DNA from: Epithemia pelagica
Lineage: Eukaryota; Bacillariophyta; Bacillariophyceae; Surirellales; Surirellaceae
Assembly: GCA_946965045.2 (NCBI GenBank)
Contig: OX337232.1
Location: 310,001 to 374,000, forward strand
DNA: 64,000 nucleotides
Direction: 5' to 3'
Under the pieces are notes generated by a model. That model had not been told where the DNA came from and made no database searches. It saw only the letters and a list, made by a program, of their open reading frames with translations. This document shows, piece after piece, positions 53,713-64,000 of the stretch (positions are counted from its first letter, which is position 1; each line of letters starts with the position of its first letter). The translations under genes and the position numbers were made by a program.

Positions 53713-54251
53713 TTTGCTAAAGAAGGGACACAAACAATTCAATTGATCAGAATTTCTTTTTTAATTTGCACCGCTATTCTTGGCGACAGACGTTAATCTC
53801 AAGAAATGGCGACAACAGTGGTGGGTTGAAAGAGAGAAGAGAGACTCAGAGCTCAGAGGATTGTCGGTGGAAATCGCCACGTCAGTGTGTTCGAGCTTAA
53901 CAACTCGTATTTTTGCGCGACCAAGAACTAGTCGAGATAAGCCCCTTTCTGGGAGGCACACTTCCTATTGGTTGGAGAGATTGGAGATGGTCTGACTCAG
54001 CGTCAGGTTTTAGGGAAGGTAGGTGGTGGGGGTGCTAGTGGTAGGAGGTAGGTCAAAATGTCCCCATGGGAATGATCCCATCTACCTCCCAGGTCCCCGT
54101 CCATAAAAATCGTGACTAATAGGTTTACGGTTTACATGCGTGTGAAGTGTCTCCTGTCCCCGTGGGAGTACCGACTGCCAGGTTAGATAGACTCCCATGT
54201 ATTCCCGTGCACGGGAATAGGTCACGATATTGTCTAGGAGTACTTCTAACA

Positions 54252-54842
54252 GCATTCCCTATCAAGATTTGTACAAATACAATGATTCCGTATGGGGTGT
54301 CGAAAAGAAACGCCTGGTAGAGTCTGGTGAGAATCCATGTAGGACAGTTCCAGTTGCATATACAGAGGATGGCCATCATTTGAGCCAGCACATTGCCATG
54401 GCTCGGTACTTTGCCCGTATCAACAAGTTGGATTCGGGAGATGCATGGAAGGATTACGTCCAAGACGTCATTGCCGATGAATACCAGGGATTCCGCAATA
54501 TCTGGGTCGAAAAGTCTTTTGCAAGCACGGAGGAGCAAAAGGCCGAATACGTATACAAGACTGTACCCGAGCTATTAACCAAGTTTGAGGCCCTGTACAA
54601 AAAATACAAGACAACGGGCAAGGATCAAGGATCAAGCATATTTGAGCACCAGTCCATCTGGTTCTCCCTTGTGGGGAGATACAGCCATGTTCAGCATTTT
54701 GTACGATCACATTCAACTGGGTCACTTTACGGAAGAAACTTTAACGTCCTCGTACCCGCACTTGTCCGCCTTGTACAAAGTATTCATGGCCATTCCAGCT
54801 GTCACAGAATGGATCCAACGCAAAACACCATCCACAAACTAA
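54252..54842 (+). pseudogene. GST copy lacking N-terminus, frameshifted
   Basis: Fourth GST relative, with the same join (AACAG|CATTCCC) as in the array units and a small deletion after 'IPYQ'. Near 54645 the reading frame changes: the upstream frame runs on to an unrelated tail, while the proper end ('MFSILYDHIQLGHFTEETL') is in another frame from 54585. Inactive. Confidence 0.75.
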
Positions 54843-55392
54843 GATGAAATGTTTATAGAGAGAATAAATAATGAATCGTCTGATTCATTGTAGAAATAAA
54901 CAAATTACAGAACATTACTGAAACTATCGAATGGCCTCATGTAGTCTTGAGAGTGAATATCAGTGCGTGCCGTCTCATACTATTCCTTGTTGGCATGCAT
55001 TCAAATACAAGCTACTACCAAAGTTCGAACTCCCAACAACAACATACAATGGATCGAGGGAGGTTGGATTGGGTTGGAACCCCAAACCGAATCCCTCGTA
55101 GCTTTCTGTAGTATAGTTTTAAACCAAACCAATGGGGATTTCTACGGTCTTTATAACGATTCGTTCTAGTAGAATCCATTGGGACTCGTTCAGTACGCCA
55201 TGGCATTGTGAAATGGCAACACACTCGGTTCATGCCTCGGGTCCGTTGTGTGCGCATGTATCACATTCCATGTTGACGTGTGTGTGCCACGAACACCCTC
55301 CTCCTCAATGGAAGGCACCATTGGCCGGCACACTGGTTGTTCTTGTTATTCTTGTTCGTGTTGTTCGTCGACCCTTGTGATTGTGGTTGGAA

Positions 55393-56112
55393 CTATCCTC
55401 CGAATCGGGGATCATTGTTGTTGTCGGGTGTGTAGGTAATGCCCTGTTCGGCCATGACTTGTTCGAGCCGACCTTGAATGGCTTGTGCTTCCGCCGTATT
55501 CCCCAAGGCGACTTGACGTTTCAATTCCAATTTCAAGTCCTCCAAACGTTCCAGCGTGGCCTCCAAGCCTTTGTCGTCTTGTTGTTGCCCCGCCACTTCG
55601 ACAAAGTCGAGTTGGGGCAATTTCAACCAGGGCAAGGGATCTTGTGGCACGGCCCGATCCTGGTCGTCCAACAGTGGCCGAAATGCGGAATTGGAATAGC
55701 CACGACCATCTTGCAAAAAGGCTCCCAATCCTTGATCGCCCTCCAATTGTTTGTTAATGAGACCTTGGGCCGTACTGCCAATCGCCAATGCCAAGACTAC
55801 CAGGAACCACGGAGAGATGCTGTCCAGGGTAATGATTGGATCCATGGAAGACGAAGAAGCATCGTCCAATAGATTGCGAGCCACACGAAACGAGTTTTTT
55901 CGGAAAGAGGCCGAATGGCAACAAAAAAAAGAAACAGGGGGTCGACGACGGGTTGATGTGGTTGTGGAGCCAACGGCGGTTCCTCGTGTGGAAGAAGGAA
56001 CGACGACCGGGACGGAAAACGCTTGGACCGAGGCACCCGCCAACAAGCGCCAAAAGACGCCGACGCCGAGAAATGATGACACCATGACCAACGGGTTGGC
56101 AAGACGACGCAT
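55393..56112 (-). CDS. Plastid-targeted membrane protein, intact copy
   Basis: A 239-aa protein of unknown function. The N-terminus 'GVGVFWRLLAGASVQAFSVP' is a signal peptide ending in an 'AF' motif, followed by a Ser/Thr/Arg-rich transit region: a diatom plastid presequence. The mature part has one hydrophobic segment ('PWFLVVLALAIGSTAQGL'), a conserved 'DGRGYSNSAFRPLLDDQDRA' block and a helical C-terminus ('LERLEDLKLELKRQVALG', 'IQGRLEQVMAEQG'), ending 'DNNNDPRFGG'. It is divergent from the permease gene at 57220 with a 1.1-kb shared upstream region. The copy at 29212 is broken. No named family is recognised. Confidence 0.78.
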   Translation of the reverse strand: MRRLANPLVMVSSFLGVGVFWRLLAGASVQAFSVPVVVPSSTRGTAVGSTTTSTRRRPPVSFFCCHSASFRKNSFRVARNLLDDASSSSMDPIITLDSISPWFLVVLALAIGSTAQGLINKQLEGDQGLGAFLQDGRGYSNSAFRPLLDDQDRAVPQDPLPWLKLPQLDFVEVAGQQQDDKGLEATLERLEDLKLELKRQVALGNTAEAQAIQGRLEQVMAEQGITYTPDNNNDPRFGG

Positions 56113-57118
56113 GGTTGGAAAGTTTCTGTGTTTGCCAGTTCTATCGTACGCCTCTATCTTATAGGCACCACAACGCTGATGGCAAGTGCGTGCTCTTCAC
56201 GATATACGGATAGTTTCTTAGTCTCGCTAGGAAGGAACGCCGCCATGGTGGACTTAAACCCAAGATCCAACGATTGGGTGTGTTCACGAACGGGACCAGG
56301 AGCAAAGTTTCAAGCGTCCGGTCTAAGATACAAGTGTATTTCTTATTATTCGGAGGCCGCTTCTGACCGCTCAAAGAGTATACAATAGCTTTTCCGTCGC
56401 GCGAAACCAATGGTACTTTCAGTTCTACAGTGCTTTGTTTTGTACTATTCGATGCTAGTCAAACGAATGATCGGTCTCGACGTCAGGCATTACGTACAAC
56501 AGCGTCCTCCCCGGAACACGAATGAGAATTGCACAGGTGGATGATCCCGATGGTTCGGACCGTGACACGAATCCATCAACCAACAACGAGTTGTCGGCGA
56601 AGTGCGAAGAGATACATGTCTTGTCTTCGGTGGGAAAGTGCAAGCGTTGCTGCAACGACCAATGGTCTTGGACCAACCACAAAACACAGAGAAGAATCGA
56701 ATTCAATTGTTGTCAATTGGCAAACAGACACACACATCTCGGAGATACCGAAAAAGAGAGTCACGTACGATCCATGATGGGTGAGCACCATCAACTGAGA
56801 GAAAGTAAAAAGATACTACTGGATCGGATGAATGGTGGTGGTTTCTGGTCCATGTAGAGTGTCGTCGTCGAATCTGGACTGACCCAAGTTTCTTCCCTCC
56901 TCCATGCCACACAGAATTCTGAACTACCTCTAGAACAATCGAGAGAAACCGAACCACCCACACACAAGAGAGTGGTACGTACGTCCATTCTGTATTGTTT
57001 CTCGAGGCCCATTGGCATGTCTCCCGAATGAATCCTTGCTGGATGGATTCGACGTGACGACGACTGACCCCCCTCTGTCTGGTTGGTTGGTGTTCTGTGG
57101 TGTGTGTACGTGTGTCTC

Positions 57119-57150
<32 letters not shown>

Positions 57151-57730
57151 AGGTTTGTCATTGAGGGTGCGACTCTCTACTCGATTGCGGTAGTAGTAGT
57201 AGCGTCCCATCTTGGATGAATGGTGGGAATCGCAGGGATGAGCCATTACGAACCGCCACCACTCGTCGGCGACCGACCAGCAACCATGGACACACCACCA
57301 CCATCACATGAGCGTTCCTCCCGGATGGAGTGTGACTGCGGTTCCAACTGTCATTCCTTCCATCACCCGTTGCATCATTCTTTGTACAACAACAACAACG
57401 ACGACGACAACAAGGTTCGGGTTGTGGCGGAACCTAGTAGGGGCGAGGAATTCACGACTGCGGCTGCTGCCGCATGGGACAGTCCAGACTATGTTCCGAC
57501 CATGCGAAACAAGGCCACCATTACTCTTCCCTTCCAGTCTGCTCCATCCGAGGACCATGATGATCACAGGAAAGAAGACAATCAAGAAGTGAACCCACTG
57601 TTGCTTTCGCGAAGCAAACATTCTACCGAGACCACCACGACTGTAAACGAAGGGCTCCAACCACTAGCATCCCACCACGAAAACGATCATGATGACAATC
57701 CTCCTGAGATGGACCATGATGAGGATGATA
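55581..57730. repeat. Segmental duplicate, empty-site copy
   Basis: Paralogue of 29207-30197 plus 36978-38130, without the hAT element. At the position of the insertion it reads GGATGATCCCGATGG then TTCGGACCGTGACACG, uninterrupted. It includes the 3' half and promoter of the plastid gene and the 5' end of the permease gene, both intact here. Confidence 0.85.
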
Positions 57731-60092
57731 ATGGTCCCGACTATGAAGCCATGGCACGACGAAATGGTATGCACTATACCTTGACACAAGTCCCACCGTC
57801 CTTGTGGATTACCTTTTTGTTGGGTGGTCAACAATTCTTGACCATGTTGGGCAGTACCGTCTTGATTCCACTCGTGATTGTCCCACCCATGGGGGGAACA
57901 CCGGCGCAAACGGCGCACGTGCTGGGGACCCTCCTGGTCGTGTCGGGTGTGGCCACCTTGTTGCAAACCTGTCTGGGCAATCGATTGCCCATTGTGCAAG
58001 GAGGGAGCTTTACCTATTTGCCAGCCACGCTTGGGATTATCCGACATCCCCAACTCCAAGCCATTGTCGATCCTCAAGAACGATTGGAACAGTGTATGCA
58101 AGTCGTGTCGGGAGCATTCTTGGTACGTGCAAATCGAATGGGTCTTCTCGAGCGACAAGAGTCCATATAATGCTCGAGGGCCATGACGACAGGGACGAAC
58201 CAGTGCTGACAATTTTTTGCTGTTGCTCATTGTTTTCTATTGGTTCTGTCACTCTGATTTGGTTCCTACGATTGTCTACGATATCCATACGAATACAGGT
58301 GGTCGGTCTGGTCCAAATGACTCTGGGCTTTTCGGGTGTCATGATTCCCCTGTTGCGGTACATTTCTCCCGTGACGGTCGCCACGGGATTCTCGGCCGTG
58401 GGATTGGGATTGTACGCCTTGGGGTTTGCCAATGTGGCCTCTTGTTTTCCCATGGGGTTGACCATGATGGTCTTGACCATTGGCTTGAGCAAAGGCACGA
58501 GTCGGGGTCGAACCAGCACTGGACGACAAGCACCATTGGAGATGACAACGACAAGTAGCAACAACAGTAGGCATGGTCACCCCTCCCAACAAAAGAAGAA
58601 GCAAAAGAAGAGAAAAGCATCCAAATCGATTCGGAGCAGCAGCATGTCACCTCAAGAGACGTTTCAAAGGGCACAGCCCTCCAAGCCAGGAACAAACCAA
58701 ACCATGAAAGGTACCAATGCCATTTCCAATGACGATACCACGGCACATGCTGCTGCTTCTTCCACAAGGCCGTCAACAATGGATTCCGTATGGAACATGA
58801 TTGCCTTGGTTCCCATTTTGACCGCCATGGGATTGACGTGGTCCTTGAGTGGTCTCTTGACGGCCGCCTCGGTCTGGGAACCCGGTCATGCCTGTCGCAC
58901 CGATTCGGCCCGACAATTGTGGTCCGAAGCACCCCTCTTTCGCATTCCCTATCCAGGACAATGGAAGGGATTCCGGTTTGAATCCTATGGTACGTACGTA
59001 TCGCGCAATCACGCGAATGGCAGTGACATGCGACAACTCTCTGACTTTTGCTCTTCTTTTTGTGAATGCCTTCCTCTCGATTGTTTGTCCTGGATAGCCA
59101 TTGTGCCCATGTTGGGCGGTATGATCGCCAGCATGATTGAATCCGTGGGAGATTATTATTCCTGTGCCAAACTCTCGGGTGCGCCGCCACCTCCACCTCC
59201 CATTATTTGTCGAGGATTGGCCATGGAAGGCATGGGTGCCATTGTGGCTGGATTGCTGGGAAGTGGATCCGGGACCACCTCGTACAGTGAAAATGTGGGC
59301 GCCATTGCCTTGACACGGGTGGGATCGCGTGTCGTGGTTCAAATGGCGGCGGCGACCATGATTGTCTTGGGTCTGTGGGGCAAGGTGACGGCCCTCTTGG
59401 CCGCCTTGCCGACTGGGATTGTCGGAGGCATGTACTGTGTCGTGTTTGCCGTCATTTTGGCGACGGGGCTGTCCAATCTCCAATACGTGTCCCTCACGGA
59501 TGCCGCACCCATTCAAGGGAACAATGCGCCTCGAAACCTATTTATTATTGGATTTGCCCTCTTCAATGCCTTGTCCATTGCGGGACCCGGAGGGTACTTT
59601 TCCCATGAGTTGCTTCCCCCTGAAACCGAACTGACCATGGGGGAGGAACCAGTCTTGTCCAACCACAATCCCTTTGGTGACAGCCATGGTGGTCGAATTG
59701 CCTATTCGATTTGTAGCAGTCCCATGATTATGGCCCTCTTGATTGCCCTTGTCTTGGACAATCTCATTCCAGGAACACGGCAGGAACGAGGCTTGGACTC
59801 CTGGAACCAAGTGGATTCGCAGCATTCCTCCAATCTACTACTGCGACGACAATACCAACAAGCCTATGGCTTGCCACGTGTCGTACTGGGTTTGATGGGA
59901 CGTTCGGTGGGTGTGGTGGGTGTCGGCAGTAGTGTACCCGGGGTCTCGTCGTCGTCGTCGGCGGCCTTGTCGTCGTCGGCCTTGTCATCATCGAGTGCCA
60001 CGACTCGAGAAGAGGATTGTCTGGAATCTCCTTCCACGTTGTTACCGTCCCACAAACACGGATGGTACGATCCGGAAGGTCAACCGGCATGA
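57220..60092 (+). CDS. NCS2/NAT nucleobase permease (three exons)
   Basis: A membrane transporter of the nucleobase-ascorbate family, probably importing xanthine, uric acid or uracil with cations. Exons are 57220-58122, 58299-58989 and 59098-60092, with introns of 176 bp (GTACGT...ATACAG) and 108 bp (GTACGT...GGATAG). The phases fit and give 862 aa. Residues 1-185 are a soluble, Asp/His-rich tail. The first helix has 'LGGQQFLTMLGSTVLIPL' (the family normally has Q-H here, this has Q-Q). A long Lys/Ser-rich loop of about 90 residues follows 'MVLTIGLSKG', between two membrane segments. The NAT signature 'ENVGAIALTRVGSR' is present near 59285-59330, preceded by 'ESVGDYYSCAKLSG'. The C-terminal tail is Ser-rich. 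A starting Met at 57238 or 57286 is also possible. A 5' fragment is duplicated at 37625. Confidence 0.85.
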
Positions 60093-60712
60093 CAGACGCA
60101 CCACACTTGGAGCCCAACTGCAGGCAGTTTCCATGGAGAGATGCTTTGAGACGCGTCCTCTCTGGTTGGGAGGGTTTTTATTCTCGTGGTGGTGGTCGCA
60201 ATTTCCAGGAAATCTCCGACAGGAGCACGGGACTGACATTCCTCCACCCCAATTCTGGAAACGGAACACTGCGCTATCGATTGGAAACGAGGCGATCCTT
60301 GCTAGCATAGAAGCATCAGTTTCAGAAATGTACATAGTATTCCTATAGACGGCTAAAAGATATATACAGTTGGGTTGTTTTCTGTCATGGATGATACGAA
60401 GTCGAGCAGACCAATCCAAGTTTAGATGGAAGCGTCATTTCATAGAAACTAAAACCGGGACAGTCTACGTATGTTTTAGAACATTTCACCGATCCCTAGC
60501 TAGCTTCAATGGATAAATCGTCCTTGGGACGCAGGTGAATCGCTGATAAAGGGTCGCGCATTATTTCCTATGCCATCAAAAAAAGTCTGTCGTCATTTTG
60601 GTTGTCGTGTGCGTGGTTGGTGGTTGGACGCCATTGTGATACGTTTGTGAGCTCCAGACCAACCCCCTCTGAGATTCTCTGTACACCATTGCCGAAAGAC
60701 CATTGATTCATT

Positions 60713-60763
<51 letters not shown>

Positions 60764-60779
60764 GAGAATCTGGAACAAA
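60093..60779. other. Intergenic region with (GA)n tract
   Basis: About 690 bp between the permease and the EF3-like gene. A pure GA tract of about 45 bp (60717-60761) lies just upstream of the next ATG, in the presumed 5' UTR or core promoter. No gene is seen. Confidence 0.6.
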
Positions 60780-63502
60780 ATGACCTTGTTGGATCCACCG
60801 CTTACGATTTTGCAATTGTTGCATCAATCCCTGGTCCCTGGAGACCCAAGCACCAAGGCAACCGCGACGACGACAGAGAATGATGACAAGACGAGTGGTG
60901 AGGACGAAGAAGTCTTGTCCTATGTGGCGTTTTTGGCGGCTGGATTGGCCGAAGCCAATGAATTTGATCCCTCTGTATGGAGCAATGTCTTGACACCCTA
61001 CTTGCAACCCGACGATCCCACCCTGTCCACCAGCACCAGCAGCGCTCCGTCGGTCGATCCATCCACTATTGTGGAAACCTTTCGTCAAGCCACGGAACGT
61101 GCCTTTGTCAAGGTGGATGAGGATGAATCGGTGGGTGGTGACGACGAGGAAGGCGTCGAGGAAATTTGTAATATTCGCTTCAATTTGGCCTATGGAGGCA
61201 AAATTTTGTTGCATCAAACCAAATTGCGCTTGTTGCGGGGTCGTCGCTATGCCTTGGTGGGTCAGAACGGGGTCGGTAAAACCACACTCATGAATGCCAT
61301 TAATACGGGCAAATTAGAAGGATGGCCGGCCGATGAATTAACGACCGCCTATGTCGATTCCGGTTCCAACGTCGATCCCGATCATGAAGCCCAAATTGTC
61401 ATTCAATACATTATGGATTCCTGTCCCCAACGTACCAAGGAAGAATGTGTGGCCAAAATGCAAGAATTGGACTTTACCGATGAAATGTTGGAGGGGAACA
61501 TTGGAGCCCTGTCGGGTGGGTGGCAAATGAAAATGAGATTGGTACGAGCCGTGTAAGTATACTATTGTATCTAGTGTCGGTTGTCGTTGAGGATCGGGCG
61601 ATGCAAAGTGTGTCCCAATGGAGCTGTACCTGTTGGCGAAAATTAGTTCATGTCTTATGGGTGGGTCTGTTTTCATTCACATTTTGTCTTGTGCATGTTC
61701 TGTCTTGTCACACAGTTTGATCAACCCGGATATTTATCTCATGGACGAGCCGACCAATCACTTGAGTAAATCGGCGATTGAATGGATTACCAATTACTTG
61801 TTGACCTTGACGCACCAAACCGTGGTGATTGTCAGTCACGACACGACCTTTTTGGAAAATGTGTGTACCGATGTCATTCATTACGAACAACGCGATGTCT
61901 GGGGTCCCTACCGTCGCTTGGTCCATTACAAGACCAAAATGTCGGAATTTGTCCAGTTGCAGCCCCAAGCCAAGCATTACTTTGAATTGGCCACGACCGA
62001 TCAAGTCAAGTATGTCTTTCCCGAACCGGGACGACTGGAGGGAGTCAAGACTTCGACGCAAAAGTTTTTGGAAATGGAACGAGTCAATTTCCGGTATCCC
62101 GGACGAGAACGTAATACCTTGACCAACATTCATTTGAAAATGACCCTGTCGTCTCGCGTCGTCGTGTACGTATACTGGACCAATCGCCAGTGCCTCTTTT
62201 CGTCCTGCTTGATTTATGATCTCACACTTTCTGATCAATCCTTGCTCTCTTCTGTACCTCTTTTTACGTTTCGTCCTTGGGCAACGGACTCTACCACGTT
62301 CCAGATTGGGTGCCAATGGTGCCGGAAAGACCACCTTGATTAAAATGATTGTCGGAGAGACGATTCCGAGCAACTTGGGCGAATGCAAGTTTCACATTCA
62401 TCCCAATTTACGCATTGCCTATGTAGCCCAGCACGCCTTTGCCCATGTGGAACATCACATGGAATCCAGCCCCGTCTCGTACATTCAATGGCGATTCAAG
62501 GATGGCTGGGATCGGGAAAAGTTGGAATCCGAAGCCTTTCGCATTACGCCCGAGGAACAGGCCATTATGGACGACTTTGGTTTGGAAGATATTTGGAGTC
62601 GTCGCATGCGCGGCGGCAAATTGGAGTATGAAGTCAAGAAACGCAATGTGCCGGAAAAGGACAATAAGTATTACAGTCGCGATGAATTGTTGGCCATGGG
62701 CTTGGAGCATTTGATTAAACAAACGGATGAAAAGATTGCCTCCCGGGAAGCCGGCTTGGATTTACGTCCCGTGACCACGACGGAAATTCAAGGTCATTTG
62801 GATGGCTTTGGGTTGCCCCAAGAATTTGGAACCTATGGCAAAATTCGTGGTTTGTCGGGTGGACAAAAGGTCAAGTTGGTCTTGGCGGCAGCCTTTTGGA
62901 CGGTTCCCCATTTGGTCATTTTGGATGAACCCACCAACTATTTGGTATGTGGTGTGGTAGCATGATGTGTGTGTCTTGTTGTATCGTAACATTTGGGTCG
63001 GAATTCCATCTCATGCATCCTCCTCCTCCTTGTTGTCGTTTTGGTGTGCTCATGTCTCGTGGTCGATTCGTAGGATCGCGAAAACTTGGGCGCCTTGAGC
63101 AAGGCCTTGAACGAATGGGGTGGTGCCGTGTTGATGATTTCGCACAATGAAGAATTTTATTCCAGTGTCTGCAAGGAGGAATGGCAGTTGGTCAATGGCG
63201 AATTGTCTATTCAAGGCGTTTCGGACGAACGCGAAATGAAGGCTGTGGCGCGCAAGAAAAAGCAAGCCAAGGAGGATACCGACGAACAAGTGTTGGAAAA
63301 GGCGGGTGGAAATACCAATACCGATGGCGATCGGTACAAGGATGCGACGGTGAATTTTTGGGGCCAGACCGTCTCCAAAAAGGAAGCCCGATCGTACGAA
63401 AAGGCCAAGAAAAAGGGCGATGTCGAAACCATGCGCAAAGTCTTGCAAATCCCCAAGGGCAAAATCATGCCTGGATACGAAGAGTTGGGGGATGGCAATT
63501 AA
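60780..63502 (+). CDS. EF3-like ABCF ATPase (four exons)
   Basis: A soluble twin-ATPase of the translation elongation factor 3 type, expected to act on ribosomes. Exons are 60780-61552, 61716-62165, 62305-62944 and 63074-63502, with introns of 163, 139 and 129 bp (donors GTAAGT, GTACGT, GTATGT). All phases fit and give 763 aa. Order: a short helical N-terminus (1-130), ABC1 with Walker A 'GQNGVGKTT', signature 'LSGGW' and Walker B 'IYLMDEPTNHL', then ABC2 with 'GANGAGKTT', 'AYVAQHAFAHVEHH', an EF3 chromodomain-like insertion from 'SYIQWRFKDGWDREKLESE', signature 'LSGGQKVKLVLAA', 'LVILDEPTNYL' and 'ENLGALSKAL'. A Lys-rich C-terminal tail follows. The N-terminal HEAT repeats of fungal EF3 are absent (fungal proteins are over 1,000 residues). 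The first exon ATG follows a GA tract and no upstream exon is evident. Confidence 0.88.
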
Positions 63503-63900
63503 GAAATAGCTTGCGCACCGAGAGTCGTGTTGTCGAGACAGTGCGGCCATGGTGGACCCATGAGGTGTGTTGTTTGTGAAAGCGCCTGGACAGAGGAGAA
63601 CAAGCAACTGATTTATACATTCTTGGTTCTCCCTAAAATGAATATAGGATGAGATAAATGGTTATGTCTTTGGATTGGAATACGATCTAGACTTCTCTGG
63701 CGGAAGAAGTCCAACCTACTGGAGCATAGATTGGGTCATCACGACGCCTCTAGCTATTTATGCTACCCATAGTAGGATCACGACTTTGGGATGGGAGTCG
63801 CACGCGCGGTCGCTGTCACGCACCTACACACCGCGTCGTCGCCACCATTTCAAATTCTCAACCCAAATAACGAAAGAGAAACCCTCTGGACCAGCAAAAC
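63503..63900. other. Intergenic region
   Basis: About 400 bp with no gene visible. It presumably contains the 3' UTR of the EF3-like gene and the promoter of the next gene. Confidence 0.5.
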
Positions 63901-64000
63901 ATGTCAGAGAATCCAGACGACCCAAATCAAGCATCTACAGCTGCGGCATTACAAGTCGACGAGGCTGGAGGTGGCGGTCGAGGTGGACGAGGTGGACGAG
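63901..64000 (+). CDS. RGG-rich protein, N-terminal part only
   Basis: Starts at ATG 63901 (AAAACATGTCAG) and runs off the window. The visible 33 residues begin 'MSENPDDPNQASTAAALQ' and then become 'GGGGRGGRGGR'. Gly-Arg repeats of this kind are typical of RNA-binding proteins, but they also arise by simple-repeat expansion. Nothing more can be said from this fragment. Confidence 0.5.
   Translation, partial: MSENPDDPNQASTAAALQVDEAGGGGRGGRGGR

Overview
The window looks like nuclear DNA of a diatom, most likely a raphid pennate with a repeat-rich genome. The signs are short GT-AG introns with GTACGT or GTAAGT donors, an HSF-type transcription factor with an 'FPLKLYEML' DNA-binding domain, plastid presequences with an 'AF' cleavage motif, a Ty1/copia element, a cysteine-rich secreted protein of diatom type, and AAC/GTT and GA microsatellites. 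It is not prokaryotic: there are no operons and many genes are split by introns.

Layout. Positions 1-5680 (minus strand) hold an uncharacterised gene in two tandem copies and a leucine-rich-repeat-like gene with a duplicated 3' tail. An HSF factor (6931-8811) is divergent from it. Next come a small hypothetical gene (10710-11432) and a MITE-like palindromic element (11553-11802). Two decayed relatives of AapJ-type amino-acid-binding proteins (13159-15713 and 17408-20923) flank an HSP20 gene (16137-16739). A glutathione S-transferase (21750-22424) begins a 2,463-bp tandem array that multiplies a minus-strand plastid-targeted coiled-coil gene and 5'-truncated GST copies up to 29185. Further copies lie at 49113 and 53134.

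Two large segments are paralogous: 29207-38130 and 55581-57730. The second carries intact genes, a plastid-targeted protein (55393-56112) and an NCS2/NAT nucleobase permease (57220-60092). The first carries broken copies and is split by a 6,780-bp hAT transposon (30198-36977) with 14-bp terminal inverted repeats and an 8-bp target duplication. The 3' remainder of the first segment is joined to a second LRR-like gene (38526-46930), which has a 62-codon poly-Asn run and a 5'-truncated copia element inside it. A third fragment of the amino-acid-binding protein and a truncated Xaa-Pro aminopeptidase follow. The window ends with an EF3-like ABCF ATPase (60780-63502) and the start of an RGG-rich protein.

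The most unusual content is the hAT element. Besides a BED-finger/hAT transposase it carries, in convergent orientation, a gene whose C-terminal half resembles eukaryotic endonuclease III (Nth/NTH1, HhH-GPD superfamily). A transposon-borne base-excision glycosylase suggests an accessory function such as removing methylated bases from the element or processing excision sites. That is inference. In this copy both genes carry in-frame stops: TAG at the catalytic lysine position of the glycosylase, and two TAA codons next to the first catalytic Asp of the transposase.
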